Part shown: positions 14,481-23,680 of the stretch, piece by piece
Layout: every line of letters begins with the position of its first letter
How positions within the stretch are numbered: the stretch's first letter is position 1
Assembly: GCF_019311235.1 (NCBI RefSeq)
Contig: NZ_JAHWDF010000002.1
Span: 276,094-340,093 of the forward strand
Reading direction: 5' to 3'
Length of the DNA: 64,000 nt
Source of the DNA: Mesonia aestuariivivens
Lineage (GTDB): Bacteria > Bacteroidota > Bacteroidia > Flavobacteriales > Flavobacteriaceae
Notes under the pieces: model-generated
What the model was told of the DNA's origin: nothing
The model's database searches: none
Seen by the model: the letters and a program-made list of their open reading frames with translations, nothing else
Position numbers and translations under genes: made by a program

Positions 14481-16448
14481 CTAATTCAACTTTTCTTTAA
14501 AATCGTTAATAATACCTCCTTTTAGCAATACTCTAATTTGCCGATCACTCATTGTATGTTTGGTAGGAATCTCTATTGAATCTCCATTTTCCTTTATGAT
14601 TTCAACTTTAATCGTTTCTCTATTTTTTACTGAACTTCTTAGATTTTTAAATTTTATGGTATCATTTTGTTCGAACTTATCATAATCGTCTAGGTTTTCA
14701 AATTCTAACGGAAGAATTCCAAAATTCACTAAATTTTGCCATGCAATTCTCGCATAACTTTTTGCAATGACCGCAATCTGGCCTAAGTATTTTGGAGCGA
14801 TAGCAGCATGTTCCCTACTCGATCCTTGTGCATAATTTTCTGCAGCTACCACAATATGTCCGCCAAATTCATCTTTCGTTTTTAAGGCACGATCATAATA
14901 GGTTTCATCAATAACAGTAAATGCATATTTGCTAATTTCTGGTAAGTTACTTCTAAACGGTAACACTTCTGCACCTGCTTTTAAAATCTCATCGGTAGAA
15001 ACATTATCGCCCATCTTTAGTAAAACTGGAACTTCAGCTTTATCTTTTAATTCTTCAATATGAGGTAGTGACTTAATATTAGGTCCTTTTTGTAATTCTA
15101 CATTTTCATTATCTTCTGGGGGAGCTACAAGCATTTCTGTATTAATAATATGAATTTCAGGATCTACATATTCTGGGTATTTCATATGATACAATTTTTC
15201 AAGGTCTCGTGGATCGGTAATTTTTCCTGTTAATGCTGAAGCTGCAGCGGTTTCAGGACTGCATAAGTGTACTTGATCGTCTTTAGTGCCACTTCTGTCT
15301 GGAAAATTTCTAGGCATAGTTCTTAAACTAATGGTACCACTCGCTGGTGCTTGTCCCATACCAATACATCCCATACAACCACTTTGGTGATAGCGTGCAC
15401 CTGCAGTAATTAAATTTCCAAAGGTTTTAATATCAATCATATTTTGAATAATCTGCCTAGAAGTAGGATTAATATCTAAACTTACTTCTGGATGAACCGC
15501 ATTTCCTTTTACAATTTCTCCGGCAATCCAAAAATCGCGTAAGCCTGGATTGGCAGAAGAACCTATTACACACTGGCTTATTTTTTTTCCGGCCACTTCA
15601 CTTACGGGAACAACATTTCCTGGGCTGGTAGGCAAAGCAATTAAAGGAACCAATTCGTCTAATACAATCTCATCATGAAAATCATATTCGCAACCTTCGT
15701 CTGCTTTTAATTCTATCCAATCTTCTTCTCGAGTTTGAGATTTTAAAAAACGTTTTGTTTCTTCATCACTAGGAAAAACAGTAGTTGTAGCGCCCAGCTC
15801 TGCACCCATATTGGCAATTACGTGGCGGTCCATGGCACTTAAATATTGAAGTCCGTCTCCATAATATTCAATAATCTTCCCTACTCCGCCTTTTACATCG
15901 TGTCGGCGAAGCATTTCTAAAATAACATCTTTAGCGCTCACCCAAGCTGGTAATTTACCAGTGAGTTTTACACCCATTACTTGTGGCATTTTCACGTAAT
16001 AAGGTTCACCAGCAATAGCTGCTGCAACATCTAAACCTCCTGTACCAATGGCTAACATGCCTAAAGAACCGGCTGCGCAACTGTGACTGTCTGAACCTAC
16101 TAATGTTTTACCAGGTTTCCCAAAACGTTCCATATGAACAGGGTGACTTACTCCATTGCCTGGTCTACTAAACCATAAACCAAATCGTTGAGCGGCAGAT
16201 TTTAAGAACAAGTGGTCATCGGCATTTTTAAAATCGGTCTGTAATAAGTTATGATCTACATATTGTACAGCTACTTCTGTTTTAGCTCGGTCTAACCCCA
16301 TTGCTTCTAATTCTAGCTGTACTAAAGTTCCTGTAGCATCTTGAAGTAAAGCTTGATCTATTTTTATACCTATTTCTTTTCCAGGAATAAGCTCCCCTTC
16401 AATTAAATGATCATTGATGAGTTTTTGAGTAACGTTGAGTGCTGACAT
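14481..16448 (-). CDS. Aconitate hydratase, short (Aquifex-like) type
   Basis: The 655-residue enzyme isomerises citrate to isocitrate in the TCA cycle. It contains GSDSHSC at 118-124, the Fe-S loop SGCMGC at 356-361, and the C-terminal swivel domain with GSSREHAA and NFGILPL. It is shorter than AcnA (about 890) and fits the roughly 650-residue type. The usual GSCTN loop that supplies the first cluster Cys reads GSSAN at 296-300, with a Cys at 293 instead, so the cluster ligation is odd. It is monocistronic between a terminator and a 180-base leader. Confidence 0.85.
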   Translation of the reverse strand: MSALNVTQKLINDHLIEGELIPGKEIGIKIDQALLQDATGTLVQLELEAMGLDRAKTEVAVQYVDHNLLQTDFKNADDHLFLKSAAQRFGLWFSRPGNGVSHPVHMERFGKPGKTLVGSDSHSCAAGSLGMLAIGTGGLDVAAAIAGEPYYVKMPQVMGVKLTGKLPAWVSAKDVILEMLRRHDVKGGVGKIIEYYGDGLQYLSAMDRHVIANMGAELGATTTVFPSDEETKRFLKSQTREEDWIELKADEGCEYDFHDEIVLDELVPLIALPTSPGNVVPVSEVAGKKISQCVIGSSANPGLRDFWIAGEIVKGNAVHPEVSLDINPTSRQIIQNMIDIKTFGNLITAGARYHQSGCMGCIGMGQAPASGTISLRTMPRNFPDRSGTKDDQVHLCSPETAAASALTGKITDPRDLEKLYHMKYPEYVDPEIHIINTEMLVAPPEDNENVELQKGPNIKSLPHIEELKDKAEVPVLLKMGDNVSTDEILKAGAEVLPFRSNLPEISKYAFTVIDETYYDRALKTKDEFGGHIVVAAENYAQGSSREHAAIAPKYLGQIAVIAKSYARIAWQNLVNFGILPLEFENLDDYDKFEQNDTIKFKNLRSSVKNRETIKVEIIKENGDSIEIPTKHTMSDRQIRVLLKGGIINDFKEKLN

Positions 16449-16629
16449 TTTTTATTCTTTTAATTAACTTTTAGACATTAATTTAAAGAATATAGTTGTG
16501 TATTCATTGAGTTTAACACGCTTTTAATTTAAAAAGGGTTGAAGTATGAAATCTTGCTAAAACCGTATTAAAAAAATAGGATTAAAGCCACTGAAATCGT
16601 ACCTTTATAACGAATTAAAATAATTAACT

Positions 16630-16935
16630 ATGGATACAAACTTTAATTACGTTCACGTAGCAGCAAGTGAAAGATTAGAAGAGTTCACTAAAGAGAAACT
16701 TAATAAATTAAAAGAAAGATTTGATTTTATTGTAAGTGCCGAAGTCTTTTTTAAAACCGAAAATTCAAGTGCTAAACAAGAAGGAAGAATTGCTGAAATA
16801 AAATTAAGCGTTCCTGGTCCTCAAATTTTTGCTTCAGCTAATGAAGAGAATTTTGATATGGCTGTGAACAAAACCATTTCAGAGTTAAAAACTCAACTAC
16901 AAAAGAAAAAAGAAAAGATGCAAACGCATCATTAA
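16630..16935 (+). CDS. hpf: Ribosome hibernation-promoting factor, short type
   Basis: The 101-residue protein matches the short HPF/YfiA (RaiA) family, with beta-alpha-beta-beta-beta-alpha order. It starts NFNYVHVAASERLEEFTKEKL, has the AEVFFKTEN and IAEIKLSVPGP strands and a final basic helix rich in Lys. These proteins bind the 30S decoding centre in stationary phase and dimerise or inactivate ribosomes. The short form lacks the long C-terminal dimerisation domain. A possible -7 box, TACCTTTA, is at 16600-16607. It ends at a strong terminator. Confidence 0.88.
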   Translation: MDTNFNYVHVAASERLEEFTKEKLNKLKERFDFIVSAEVFFKTENSSAKQEGRIAEIKLSVPGPQIFASANEENFDMAVNKTISELKTQLQKKKEKMQTHH

Positions 16936-16948
16936 AAATAATATTCAT

Positions 16949-16983
16949 AAAAAAAGCCGCTGAAAATTTCAGCGGCTTTTTTT
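16949..16983. terminator. Bidirectional terminator
   Basis: AAAAAAAGCCGCTGAAA pairs with TTTCAGCGGCTTTTTTT. It lies between hpf and the convergent OmpA gene, with the same core as the hairpin at 12681. Confidence 0.92.
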
Positions 16984-17004
16984 ATATGATCAACTAATTT
17001 AAAA

Positions 17005-17700
17005 TTAGTTTGCTTTTTGTTGAGCTTCTTCCTTCATTTCTTCACTAGCAACAATAGCTAACTCTACTCTTCTGTTTTTAGCTCTTCCTTCAGCGGTAGA
17101 ATTATCATATTTAGGTTGATCTTGACCGTACCATTTTGTAGTAAATCTTCCTCCAGATAAACCTTGACTCGTTAAATAATTTGTAACAGACATGGCTCTT
17201 TCTTTAGATAATTTCATGTTATAAGAAGCGGCACCCGTATTATCGGTATGTCCTTCTACTAAAACATTAGTGTCTGGATATTCACTAAAAATACCTACTA
17301 ATTTATTTAATGTTTCTTGAGATTTATCGTTAATGTTAGATTTGTTAGTTGCAAAATAAACTCCGCTATTTTCATTAAAAGTTACGCTAATTCCTTCACC
17401 TACTCTAGTTACTTCTGCTCCAGGAATCTCTTGTTCAATTTCTTTAGCCTGTTTATCCATTCTATGACCAATGTAAGTACCTGCAGCACCACCAACAACA
17501 CCTCCAATGATAGCTCCTAATGCGGTATTATTTCCATCGCCTACATTATTTCCAATCACTCCGCCGATTACAGCACCACCAGCAGCTCCAGCGGCTCCGC
17601 CTTTTTGTGTGTTATTGGCATTTTTAATAGCATCACAGCCAGTAAAAACAAGTGATAATGATAATACTCCTACTAAAGTCTTATTTACTATATTTTTCAT
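17005..17700 (-). CDS. OmpA-family lipoprotein with glycine-zipper segment
   Basis: The 231-residue product has a lipobox VFTGC (Cys22), a Gly/Ala-rich zipper at about 33-80 with repeated GGxxG steps that could pack in a membrane, and a C-terminal OmpA domain (about 110-220) with GVYFATNKSNI, LVEGHTDNTG and NRRVELAI. It is close in layout to YiaD/Slp-type proteins that link the outer membrane to peptidoglycan. It lies upstream of, and may be co-expressed with, nothing obvious; the lipocalin gene 31 bases away runs on the same strand and reads into it. Confidence 0.88.
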   Translation of the reverse strand: MKNIVNKTLVGVLSLSLVFTGCDAIKNANNTQKGGAAGAAGGAVIGGVIGNNVGDGNNTALGAIIGGVVGGAAGTYIGHRMDKQAKEIEQEIPGAEVTRVGEGISVTFNENSGVYFATNKSNINDKSQETLNKLVGIFSEYPDTNVLVEGHTDNTGAASYNMKLSKERAMSVTNYLTSQGLSGGRFTTKWYGQDQPKYDNSTAEGRAKNRRVELAIVASEEMKEEAQQKAN

Positions 17701-17731
17701 AATTTTATTTTAAGGTTGAATTAATTATAAA

Positions 17732-18211
17732 TTACATTTTTGTAAAACTCATTCTTATTTTAAAAGGTTTTCCTTCATAAGAAACAGTTTGTTCCCATAT
17801 CATATTTGTATCGGTTAAAGACACTAAGTTTAGTCTATAACCAGTATCTATTCTTCTAGCATTTTCACCTTCTCCTATAGGTTTTAAAGTGAAATCATAT
17901 AAACCTGCTTCTGGATTTTCTTCTTGAACCATCCAAGAGAAATTTCTAGTTCCTGAATTACAGTTTGCTCCAGTTAGAGTATAAACTCCTTTGTTATTGT
18001 TAGAGACAAAATTCCATTGGGAATTTCTAAAACAATTGGCAGTAGCATCTTGAAACAATGTTACATCTACAAATCCACTATTATTGGGGTAAGTAATGGT
18101 ATTTAGCGTCCAGCTCCCTTTAAAAGTTCGTTCTGCTTGTCGTTCAATTTTGGTTGTACCACAAGCTACTAAAAGTAGACATACAGTTACAACAGAAAAA
18201 AATCTTTTCAT
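17732..18211 (-). CDS. Lipocalin-type lipoprotein
   Basis: The 159-residue product starts with an SPII signal whose lipobox is LVAC (Cys17) and continues with a lipocalin-like barrel: FKGSWTLNTITYP near residues 30-42, a NSQWNFVSNNNKGVYTL strand pair, and a closing MSFTKM strand. These bacterial lipocalin-fold proteins sit in the envelope and are thought to bind small hydrophobic ligands, but the ligand is unknown. It runs into the OmpA gene downstream with 31 bases between them, suggesting a two-gene transcript. Confidence 0.75.
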   Translation of the reverse strand: MKRFFSVVTVCLLLVACGTTKIERQAERTFKGSWTLNTITYPNNSGFVDVTLFQDATANCFRNSQWNFVSNNNKGVYTLTGANCNSGTRNFSWMVQEENPEAGLYDFTLKPIGEGENARRIDTGYRLNLVSLTDTNMIWEQTVSYEGKPFKIRMSFTKM

Positions 18212-18334
18212 AATTTAAAAATGATTGGTTATCAAAGTATTTTAATGATTGCGATCAAATTTAAATTTGGTAATGGTTTTTCTGTTATAAATTAAGAATG
18301 TTTAACGATCACTTGTTAAAGTTTAGCTAACAAA

Positions 18335-20344
18335 TTAATAGGCTAATAGTTGCTCTATACAATCGTTTATGCGGTATTTAGCAAGGTATTTTTCTTCTAA
18401 ATTTTTAGCAAAAGGAATTGGGGTTGGTAAGCTTGCCACTCTTTTGATAGGCGCGTCTAAATACTCAAAACAATTTTCAGAAATTAAAGCCGAAATATCA
18501 GACATAATTCCGCCAAACATAGAGTCTTCTTGCAGTAATAAAACTTTGCCCGTCTGCTTAACTGATTCAAAAATAGCTTCTTCATCTAAAGGTTGAAGCG
18601 ATCTTAAATCTATCACATCGGCACTAATCATTTTATTTTCTTCTAAGTAATCTAAAATCCAATGTACACCAGCTCCATAAGTAATAATACTAAGTTGTGT
18701 TCCTGTTTTTAGCTGGGCAGCTTTCCCGATTGGAATAGTAAAGTAACTTTCTGAAACTTCTTGCCGAATACTTCTATACAAAGCTTTATGCTCAAAAAAT
18801 AAAACGGGATTAGGATCTTCAATAGCTGCATTTAATAAGCCTTTGGCATCTTGAGGAAATGCTGGATAAACTACTTTTAAACCAGGAGTTTTAGTGAACC
18901 AAGCTTCATTGGTTTGGCTGTGAAATGGCCCTGCTCCAACTCCAGCTCCGCAAGGCATTCTAACGACCACATCTGCATGTTGATTCCATCTATAATGTAT
19001 TTTAGCCAAGTAATTAACAATGGGATTAAAACCACTAGAAACAAAATCTCCAAACTGCATTTCTACAATAGCTTTCATCCCTTTTATAGATAATCCCATG
19101 GCCGTGGCAATAATTCCGGATTCACAAATGGGAGTATTTCTAATTCTATTTTTTCCAAACGCTTTAACAAAACCCTCAGTAATTTTAAAAACACCACCAT
19201 AATCGGCTACATCTTGCCCCATTAATATTAAATTATCATATTTCTGAAGGGATTGTTGTAAGCTTTCTGCAATGGCATCAATAAATCTAATTTCTTTGGT
19301 CGTTGATGTCGCTTTAATTTCTTTAAAATTGAAAGCGGCATAAACATCTCTTAACTCCTCTTCTACTGTTGAAGTTATTGGGACTTCAGCATTAGCAATC
19401 TTAAGATGCTCATTAATTTCTTTCTTTATCGCTGTTCTAAACTTTAGATCTTCTTCTTCAGTTAAAATTTTATTTTCTAACAAATATTCCTGAAAATTAT
19501 TAATAGGATCCTTTTTCTCCCAAGTAGCTATTTGTTCTTCAGGAACGTATGCGGTACCGCTGGCTTCTTCATGGCCACGCATTCTAAAAGTTTTAAATTC
19601 GATTAAAATAGGTCTTGGGTTTTGACGTACACTTTGGGCAATTTCATTTACTTTTTGATAGATTTCTAAAATATTATTACCATCAATAATATGTGCTTCC
19701 ATACCGTAACCCTTACCTTTATCTGCAATATGTTCACAGAAATACTGCTCTCGAGTAGGAGTTGAAAGCCCATAACCATTATTTTCAATACAAAAAAGTA
19801 CGGGCAGTTGCCAAACAGAAGCTATATTAAGGGCTTCGTGAAAGTCTCCTTCACTAGTGCCTCCTTCTCCTGAAAATACAGCAGTTACTTTTTTTTCATT
19901 TTTTAATTTATGAGCAAGAGCTATCCCATCGGCTACGCCTAATTGCGGACCTAAATGAGAAATCATTCCTATAATTTTAAATTCTTGTGTCCCAAAATGA
20001 AAACTACGGTCTCTACCTTTTGTGAACCCATTTTTTTTTCCTTGCCATTGAGAAAACAATCGGTATAAAGGTATTTCTCGGGTAGTAAAGACTCCTAGAT
20101 TTCTGTGCATTGGCAAAATATATTCATCTTCATTTAATGCTGAAGTTACACCAACAGCAATTGCTTCTTGCCCAATACCACTAAACCATTTAGAAATTTT
20201 ACCTTGCCTTAGTAAAATCAACATTTTTTCTTCTATCAAACGTGGTTTTAATAAGCGCTTGTAAAGTACTAGTTGCAATTCTTTGGTGATTTGATGTGGA
20301 GTAGAATTGAATGCTGATTTTGGAGCAGTACTTACCGATTTCAT
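18335..20344 (-). CDS. Fused E1 alpha-beta of a 2-oxoacid dehydrogenase complex
   Basis: The 669-residue protein joins E1 alpha (about 20-330) and E1 beta (about 345-665). The alpha part has the TPP motif GEGGTSEGDFHEAL ... NNGYG and a GMEAHIIDG loop. The beta part has DVADYGGVFKITEGF, FGDFVSSGFNPIVN and a transketolase C-terminal end with LLLQEDSMFGG. Fused E1 of this type serves branched-chain 2-oxoacid or pyruvate dehydrogenase complexes in Bacteroidota; no E2 or E3 lies next to it here. Substrate cannot be read from sequence alone. Confidence 0.88.
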   Translation of the reverse strand: MKSVSTAPKSAFNSTPHQITKELQLVLYKRLLKPRLIEEKMLILLRQGKISKWFSGIGQEAIAVGVTSALNEDEYILPMHRNLGVFTTREIPLYRLFSQWQGKKNGFTKGRDRSFHFGTQEFKIIGMISHLGPQLGVADGIALAHKLKNEKKVTAVFSGEGGTSEGDFHEALNIASVWQLPVLFCIENNGYGLSTPTREQYFCEHIADKGKGYGMEAHIIDGNNILEIYQKVNEIAQSVRQNPRPILIEFKTFRMRGHEEASGTAYVPEEQIATWEKKDPINNFQEYLLENKILTEEEDLKFRTAIKKEINEHLKIANAEVPITSTVEEELRDVYAAFNFKEIKATSTTKEIRFIDAIAESLQQSLQKYDNLILMGQDVADYGGVFKITEGFVKAFGKNRIRNTPICESGIIATAMGLSIKGMKAIVEMQFGDFVSSGFNPIVNYLAKIHYRWNQHADVVVRMPCGAGVGAGPFHSQTNEAWFTKTPGLKVVYPAFPQDAKGLLNAAIEDPNPVLFFEHKALYRSIRQEVSESYFTIPIGKAAQLKTGTQLSIITYGAGVHWILDYLEENKMISADVIDLRSLQPLDEEAIFESVKQTGKVLLLQEDSMFGGIMSDISALISENCFEYLDAPIKRVASLPTPIPFAKNLEEKYLAKYRINDCIEQLLAY

Positions 20345-20504
20345 AAATTGTAGTTATGTTTTTTATCAAAATTATAATAATTCATCATTTACCCTAATAA
20401 AATTCAGAGTATTTTAGTTAAGAATGCCATTTAAAATAATATTAGGACAGCTAATTATTAAAAATTGAAGAAAATTCTTAGCTTTGATATTTAAAATGAA
20501 TACT

Positions 20505-21467
20505 ATGTCAATTAACAATATACCTAGCGTTGATCTTGCAGATTTTATTGCTGATGATCCCAAGCGTAAACAAAAGTTTGTCAATGAAATTGGTAAAGCC
20601 TATGAAGAAATTGGCTTTGTATCGCTAAAGCATCATTTTTTAAGTGAGGAATTAGTAGATGAACTCTACAAAGAAGTAAAAGCTTTTTTTGATTTACCTA
20701 TTGAGATCAAGAAAAAATACGAAATAGAAGGTCTTGGTGGTCAGCGTGGTTATATCTCGTTTGGTAAAGAACATGCAAAAGGAAAAAAAGAAGGTGATTT
20801 AAAAGAATTTTGGCACTTTGGACAAGAACCTGATGAAGATGCTAATTTAAAAGAAGATTATCCCGATAATGTTAAAGTTGAAGAATTAAAAGATTTTAAC
20901 CACACTGGGATGGAGGCTTATAGAATGTTAGAAAAAACTGGCATTTATGTACTTAGAGCTCTAGCACTTTATATAGGTTTAGAAGAACATTATTTTGACC
21001 ATTGGGCTAGTAACGGAAATAGTATTTTAAGACCTATTCACTATCCCCCTATTACTGAAGAGCCTAAAGGCGCAGTAAGAGCTGGGGCGCATGGCGATAT
21101 TAACCTTATCACACTTTTAATGGGAGCTTCTACTGGAGGACTTCAAGTTTTAAGAAAAGATGGAGAGTGGATAGATGCTAAGCCTTCAGAAGATGAATTA
21201 GTAATTAATGTTGGAGATATGTTAGAGCGCCATACCAATAATAAATTACGCTCTACCATTCATCGCGTAATTAATCCTCCAAAAGAACAATGGGCTGAAC
21301 CACGATATTCCATTCCATTTTTTTTACACCCTAGAAGTGATATGCGCTTAGATTGCCTAGAAGAATGTATAGATAAAGATCACCCTAAACATTATGAAGA
21401 TATAACTGCAGGAGATTTTTTACACCAACGTTTGGTAGAAATTGGTTTAATAAAAGAAGAAAAATAA
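20505..21467 (+). CDS. Isopenicillin N synthase-like 2OG-Fe(II) dioxygenase
   Basis: The product of about 320 residues is a 2-oxoglutarate/Fe(II) oxygenase of the IPNS family. An N-terminal DIOX_N part (IPSVDLADF, EEIGFVSLKHH) is followed by the Fe-binding AHGDINL (HxD) and a distal THRV-like His in RSTIHRVINP, then the RYSIPFF Arg-x-Ser that holds 2-oxoglutarate. The ATG at 20505 was chosen because MSINNIPSVDL matches family starts; in-frame TTG 20484 and ATG 20496 also exist. It heads a run of six closely spaced genes to 26586. The substrate is unknown. Confidence 0.85.
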   Translation: MSINNIPSVDLADFIADDPKRKQKFVNEIGKAYEEIGFVSLKHHFLSEELVDELYKEVKAFFDLPIEIKKKYEIEGLGGQRGYISFGKEHAKGKKEGDLKEFWHFGQEPDEDANLKEDYPDNVKVEELKDFNHTGMEAYRMLEKTGIYVLRALALYIGLEEHYFDHWASNGNSILRPIHYPPITEEPKGAVRAGAHGDINLITLLMGASTGGLQVLRKDGEWIDAKPSEDELVINVGDMLERHTNNKLRSTIHRVINPPKEQWAEPRYSIPFFLHPRSDMRLDCLEECIDKDHPKHYEDITAGDFLHQRLVEIGLIKEEK

Positions 21468-21473
21468 CCAAGA

Positions 21474-21800
21474 ATGGATTTACAAGATCAGCTTAAAAAT
21501 TTATTTCCAGATCACGAACCCGAAGAAACTCCGCAAGAAGAACCTCAAGATAATCTTTGGCTTCAAGATGATCCTTTAATCTGCAAATACGAAAAGCGTA
21601 AAGGAAAACCCATTACCATTATTGAAGGATATACGGGCACCGATGAAGATTTTAAAAAACTAGCTAAAGAAATTAAAACTACTTTAGGTGTTGGCGGAAG
21701 CTTTAAGCAAGAAAAAATTATTATTCAAGGCGATTATCGTCCGCAAATCATGGAAATGCTTCAGAATAAAGGATTTCAAGTAAAACGCGTTGGCGGATAA
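21474..21800 (+). CDS. SUI1/YciH-like translation factor homologue
   Basis: The 108-residue product has an acidic N-terminus and then the SUI1 domain: KYEKRKGKPITIIEGY, the GTDEDFKKLAKEIKTTLGVGGS stretch and IIIQGDYRPQIMEML ... GFQVKRVGG, the hallmark eIF1/YciH turn. These proteins resemble eIF1 and may affect start-site fidelity; their role in bacteria is minor and poorly known. It follows the oxygenase gene by six bases and is part of the same operon-like run. Confidence 0.9.
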   Translation: MDLQDQLKNLFPDHEPEETPQEEPQDNLWLQDDPLICKYEKRKGKPITIIEGYTGTDEDFKKLAKEIKTTLGVGGSFKQEKIIIQGDYRPQIMEMLQNKGFQVKRVGG

Positions 21801-21803
21801 TAT

Positions 21804-22736
21804 ATGGGAAATAAAATTCTTCATATTACCAATGGTGACGGTCTAACCGAAAAAATGAGCCATCTTCATCTTTCTGGGCAAGTGATTAGTTGGAGAGAAA
21901 TGCTTTGTGAAGGGAAAACCGTTCAAGAGGTAGGTAGCAAAGAATTTATAGCAACACGTAAACACTTTTTAAATGAACACTACCAAATAACTGCTGAAGA
22001 TTATGAACTGAAATTTGTAGCAGAATTAGAAAAATTAACTACTGTCAAAGATTATGAAGCAATCATTCTTTGGTTTGAATTCGATCTATTCTGCCATATT
22101 AATATGATTGCCTTAATTTCTTTTTTGTTTCAGCAAAATATTCAAAAGCCAATTTATTTAGTTTGTAGTAAACGTCTGAAAGGCGAAGAAAAATTACAAG
22201 GCCTATCTCAGTTAAATGATAAAGAGCTACAAAATCATTTTGATCATAAAATTTTACTGAACATAGACGATTTAGAGTTAGCAGAGTTAGTTTGGAAACT
22301 TTACTGCGGCAATAATCCTCTTCGTTTAAAGTCTGAAATAAAGAAAAGTTCAAATTTTGAATATTTATCAAGTTGTTTACGAGCCCATATTGAGCGTTTT
22401 CCTAATGTTAAATCTGGTCTAAATACTTTAGAGGCTAATATTTTAAAGTTAGTGGCAACACAACAAATTTCTAGTCAAAACCAATTTTTAGGCTATTCAT
22501 TAGAATATCAAGGTTATTATGGATACGGAGATGAACAAATGCTAAGAATTATTAATAATTTAAAAGCATTTATATATTTTGATAATAAAAAATTTGCACT
22601 TACAGAAGAAGGTAAAATGGCCTTAAATAAATCTCAAAATTTTTATCAAGAGTTAAAAGATAATTTATATTACGGTGGTGCTAAAAAATATGATTTTTTA
22701 TATGATGATGAATCGCACCACTTACTAAAATTATAA
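21804..22736 (+). CDS. DUF1835/DUF3658-type protein
   Basis: The 310-residue product starts with the DUF1835 signature HITNGDGLTEKM and VISWREMLCEG, and has a catalytic-looking DYEAIILWFEFDLFCH segment at about 92-107. The second half resembles DUF3658, ending with a winged-helix-like QMLRIINNLKAF. The family is widespread and uncharacterised. It follows SUI1 by three bases and precedes the phosphorylase gene by one, so it is very probably cotranscribed. Confidence 0.75.
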   Translation: MGNKILHITNGDGLTEKMSHLHLSGQVISWREMLCEGKTVQEVGSKEFIATRKHFLNEHYQITAEDYELKFVAELEKLTTVKDYEAIILWFEFDLFCHINMIALISFLFQQNIQKPIYLVCSKRLKGEEKLQGLSQLNDKELQNHFDHKILLNIDDLELAELVWKLYCGNNPLRLKSEIKKSSNFEYLSSCLRAHIERFPNVKSGLNTLEANILKLVATQQISSQNQFLGYSLEYQGYYGYGDEQMLRIINNLKAFIYFDNKKFALTEEGKMALNKSQNFYQELKDNLYYGGAKKYDFLYDDESHHLLKL

Positions 22737-22737
22737 T

Positions 22738-23613
22738 ATGCCCATTAAAGAATCTGAACTTGTTTTAAATGAAGACGGTAGTATTTACCACCTTCATCTT
22801 TTTCCACATCAAATTGCCGATACTATTATTACAGTAGGTGATCCAGATCGCGTAGATAAAGTTACCCAGTATTTTGATGAAATTGAAGTAAAAGTGAGTA
22901 AGCGAGAGTTTCACACTCAAACCGGTACTTATCAAGGAAAACGATTAACCGTAATTTCTACAGGTATAGGTACCGATAATATAGATATTGTATTTAATGA
23001 ATTAGATGCATTAGCAAATATCGATCTTCAAACCCGTGAGGTAAACACTAATCTAAAAAAACTAAATTTTATAAGAATTGGTACTTCTGGAGCGATACAA
23101 AAAGACATCCCTATTAATACCATTCTTGCTACACAAACCGCTATAGGTTTTGATAGCTTGCTACATTTTTATAAAAGTGAAACTATTCAAGAAACAAAAA
23201 TTGCTTCTGAAGTAGCGCAACAATTAGTACAGGCTAGTTTTAAATCTAGGCCATACGTTATTAATGGTTCAAAAAAATTATTGAAATATTTTTCTTCTTT
23301 CGAAGAAATTAAAACAGGAATGACGGCCACTAATGTTGGTTTTTATGCCCCCCAAGGACGCGTATTACGTGCAGATTTACAAGATGAAAACTTTATACAA
23401 AAGCTTTCAGATTTTAAATATAAGAAACAAAAAATCACAAACTTAGAAATGGAAACGAGTGGTATTTATGGCATGTCTAAATTATTAGGACACCGTGCTA
23501 TCTCTCTAAATGCTATTTTAGCCAATAGAATAACTGGCGAATTTAGTAAAAACCCAGGAGTGATTGTAGAGCGTCTCATTAAATTCACCTTAGACAAAAT
23601 AAAAGATCTATAA
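22738..23613 (+). CDS. Nucleoside phosphorylase (PNP/UDP family)
   Basis: The 291-residue product has the phosphorylase fold: VGDPDRVDKV for phosphate binding, STGIGTDNIDI, an IGTSGAI strand and a closing NLEMETSGIYGMSKLLGHR with the Glu-Met-Glu that contacts ribose. It resembles uridine phosphorylases of Bacteroidota. It should cleave nucleosides using phosphate; exact base preference is unknown. It starts one base after the DUF1835 gene. Confidence 0.88.
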   Translation: MPIKESELVLNEDGSIYHLHLFPHQIADTIITVGDPDRVDKVTQYFDEIEVKVSKREFHTQTGTYQGKRLTVISTGIGTDNIDIVFNELDALANIDLQTREVNTNLKKLNFIRIGTSGAIQKDIPINTILATQTAIGFDSLLHFYKSETIQETKIASEVAQQLVQASFKSRPYVINGSKKLLKYFSSFEEIKTGMTATNVGFYAPQGRVLRADLQDENFIQKLSDFKYKKQKITNLEMETSGIYGMSKLLGHRAISLNAILANRITGEFSKNPGVIVERLIKFTLDKIKDL

Positions 23614-23680
23614 ATATTTTATTTAACACAACTTTAAAAACGGCTAAGCGGGCTTATTTGTAGTTTTAACAAAAAAATAT

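Noticed and set aside
22099..22371. 90-codon frame on the minus strand
   Set aside because: It lies wholly inside the DUF1835 gene and has no coding signature of its own.
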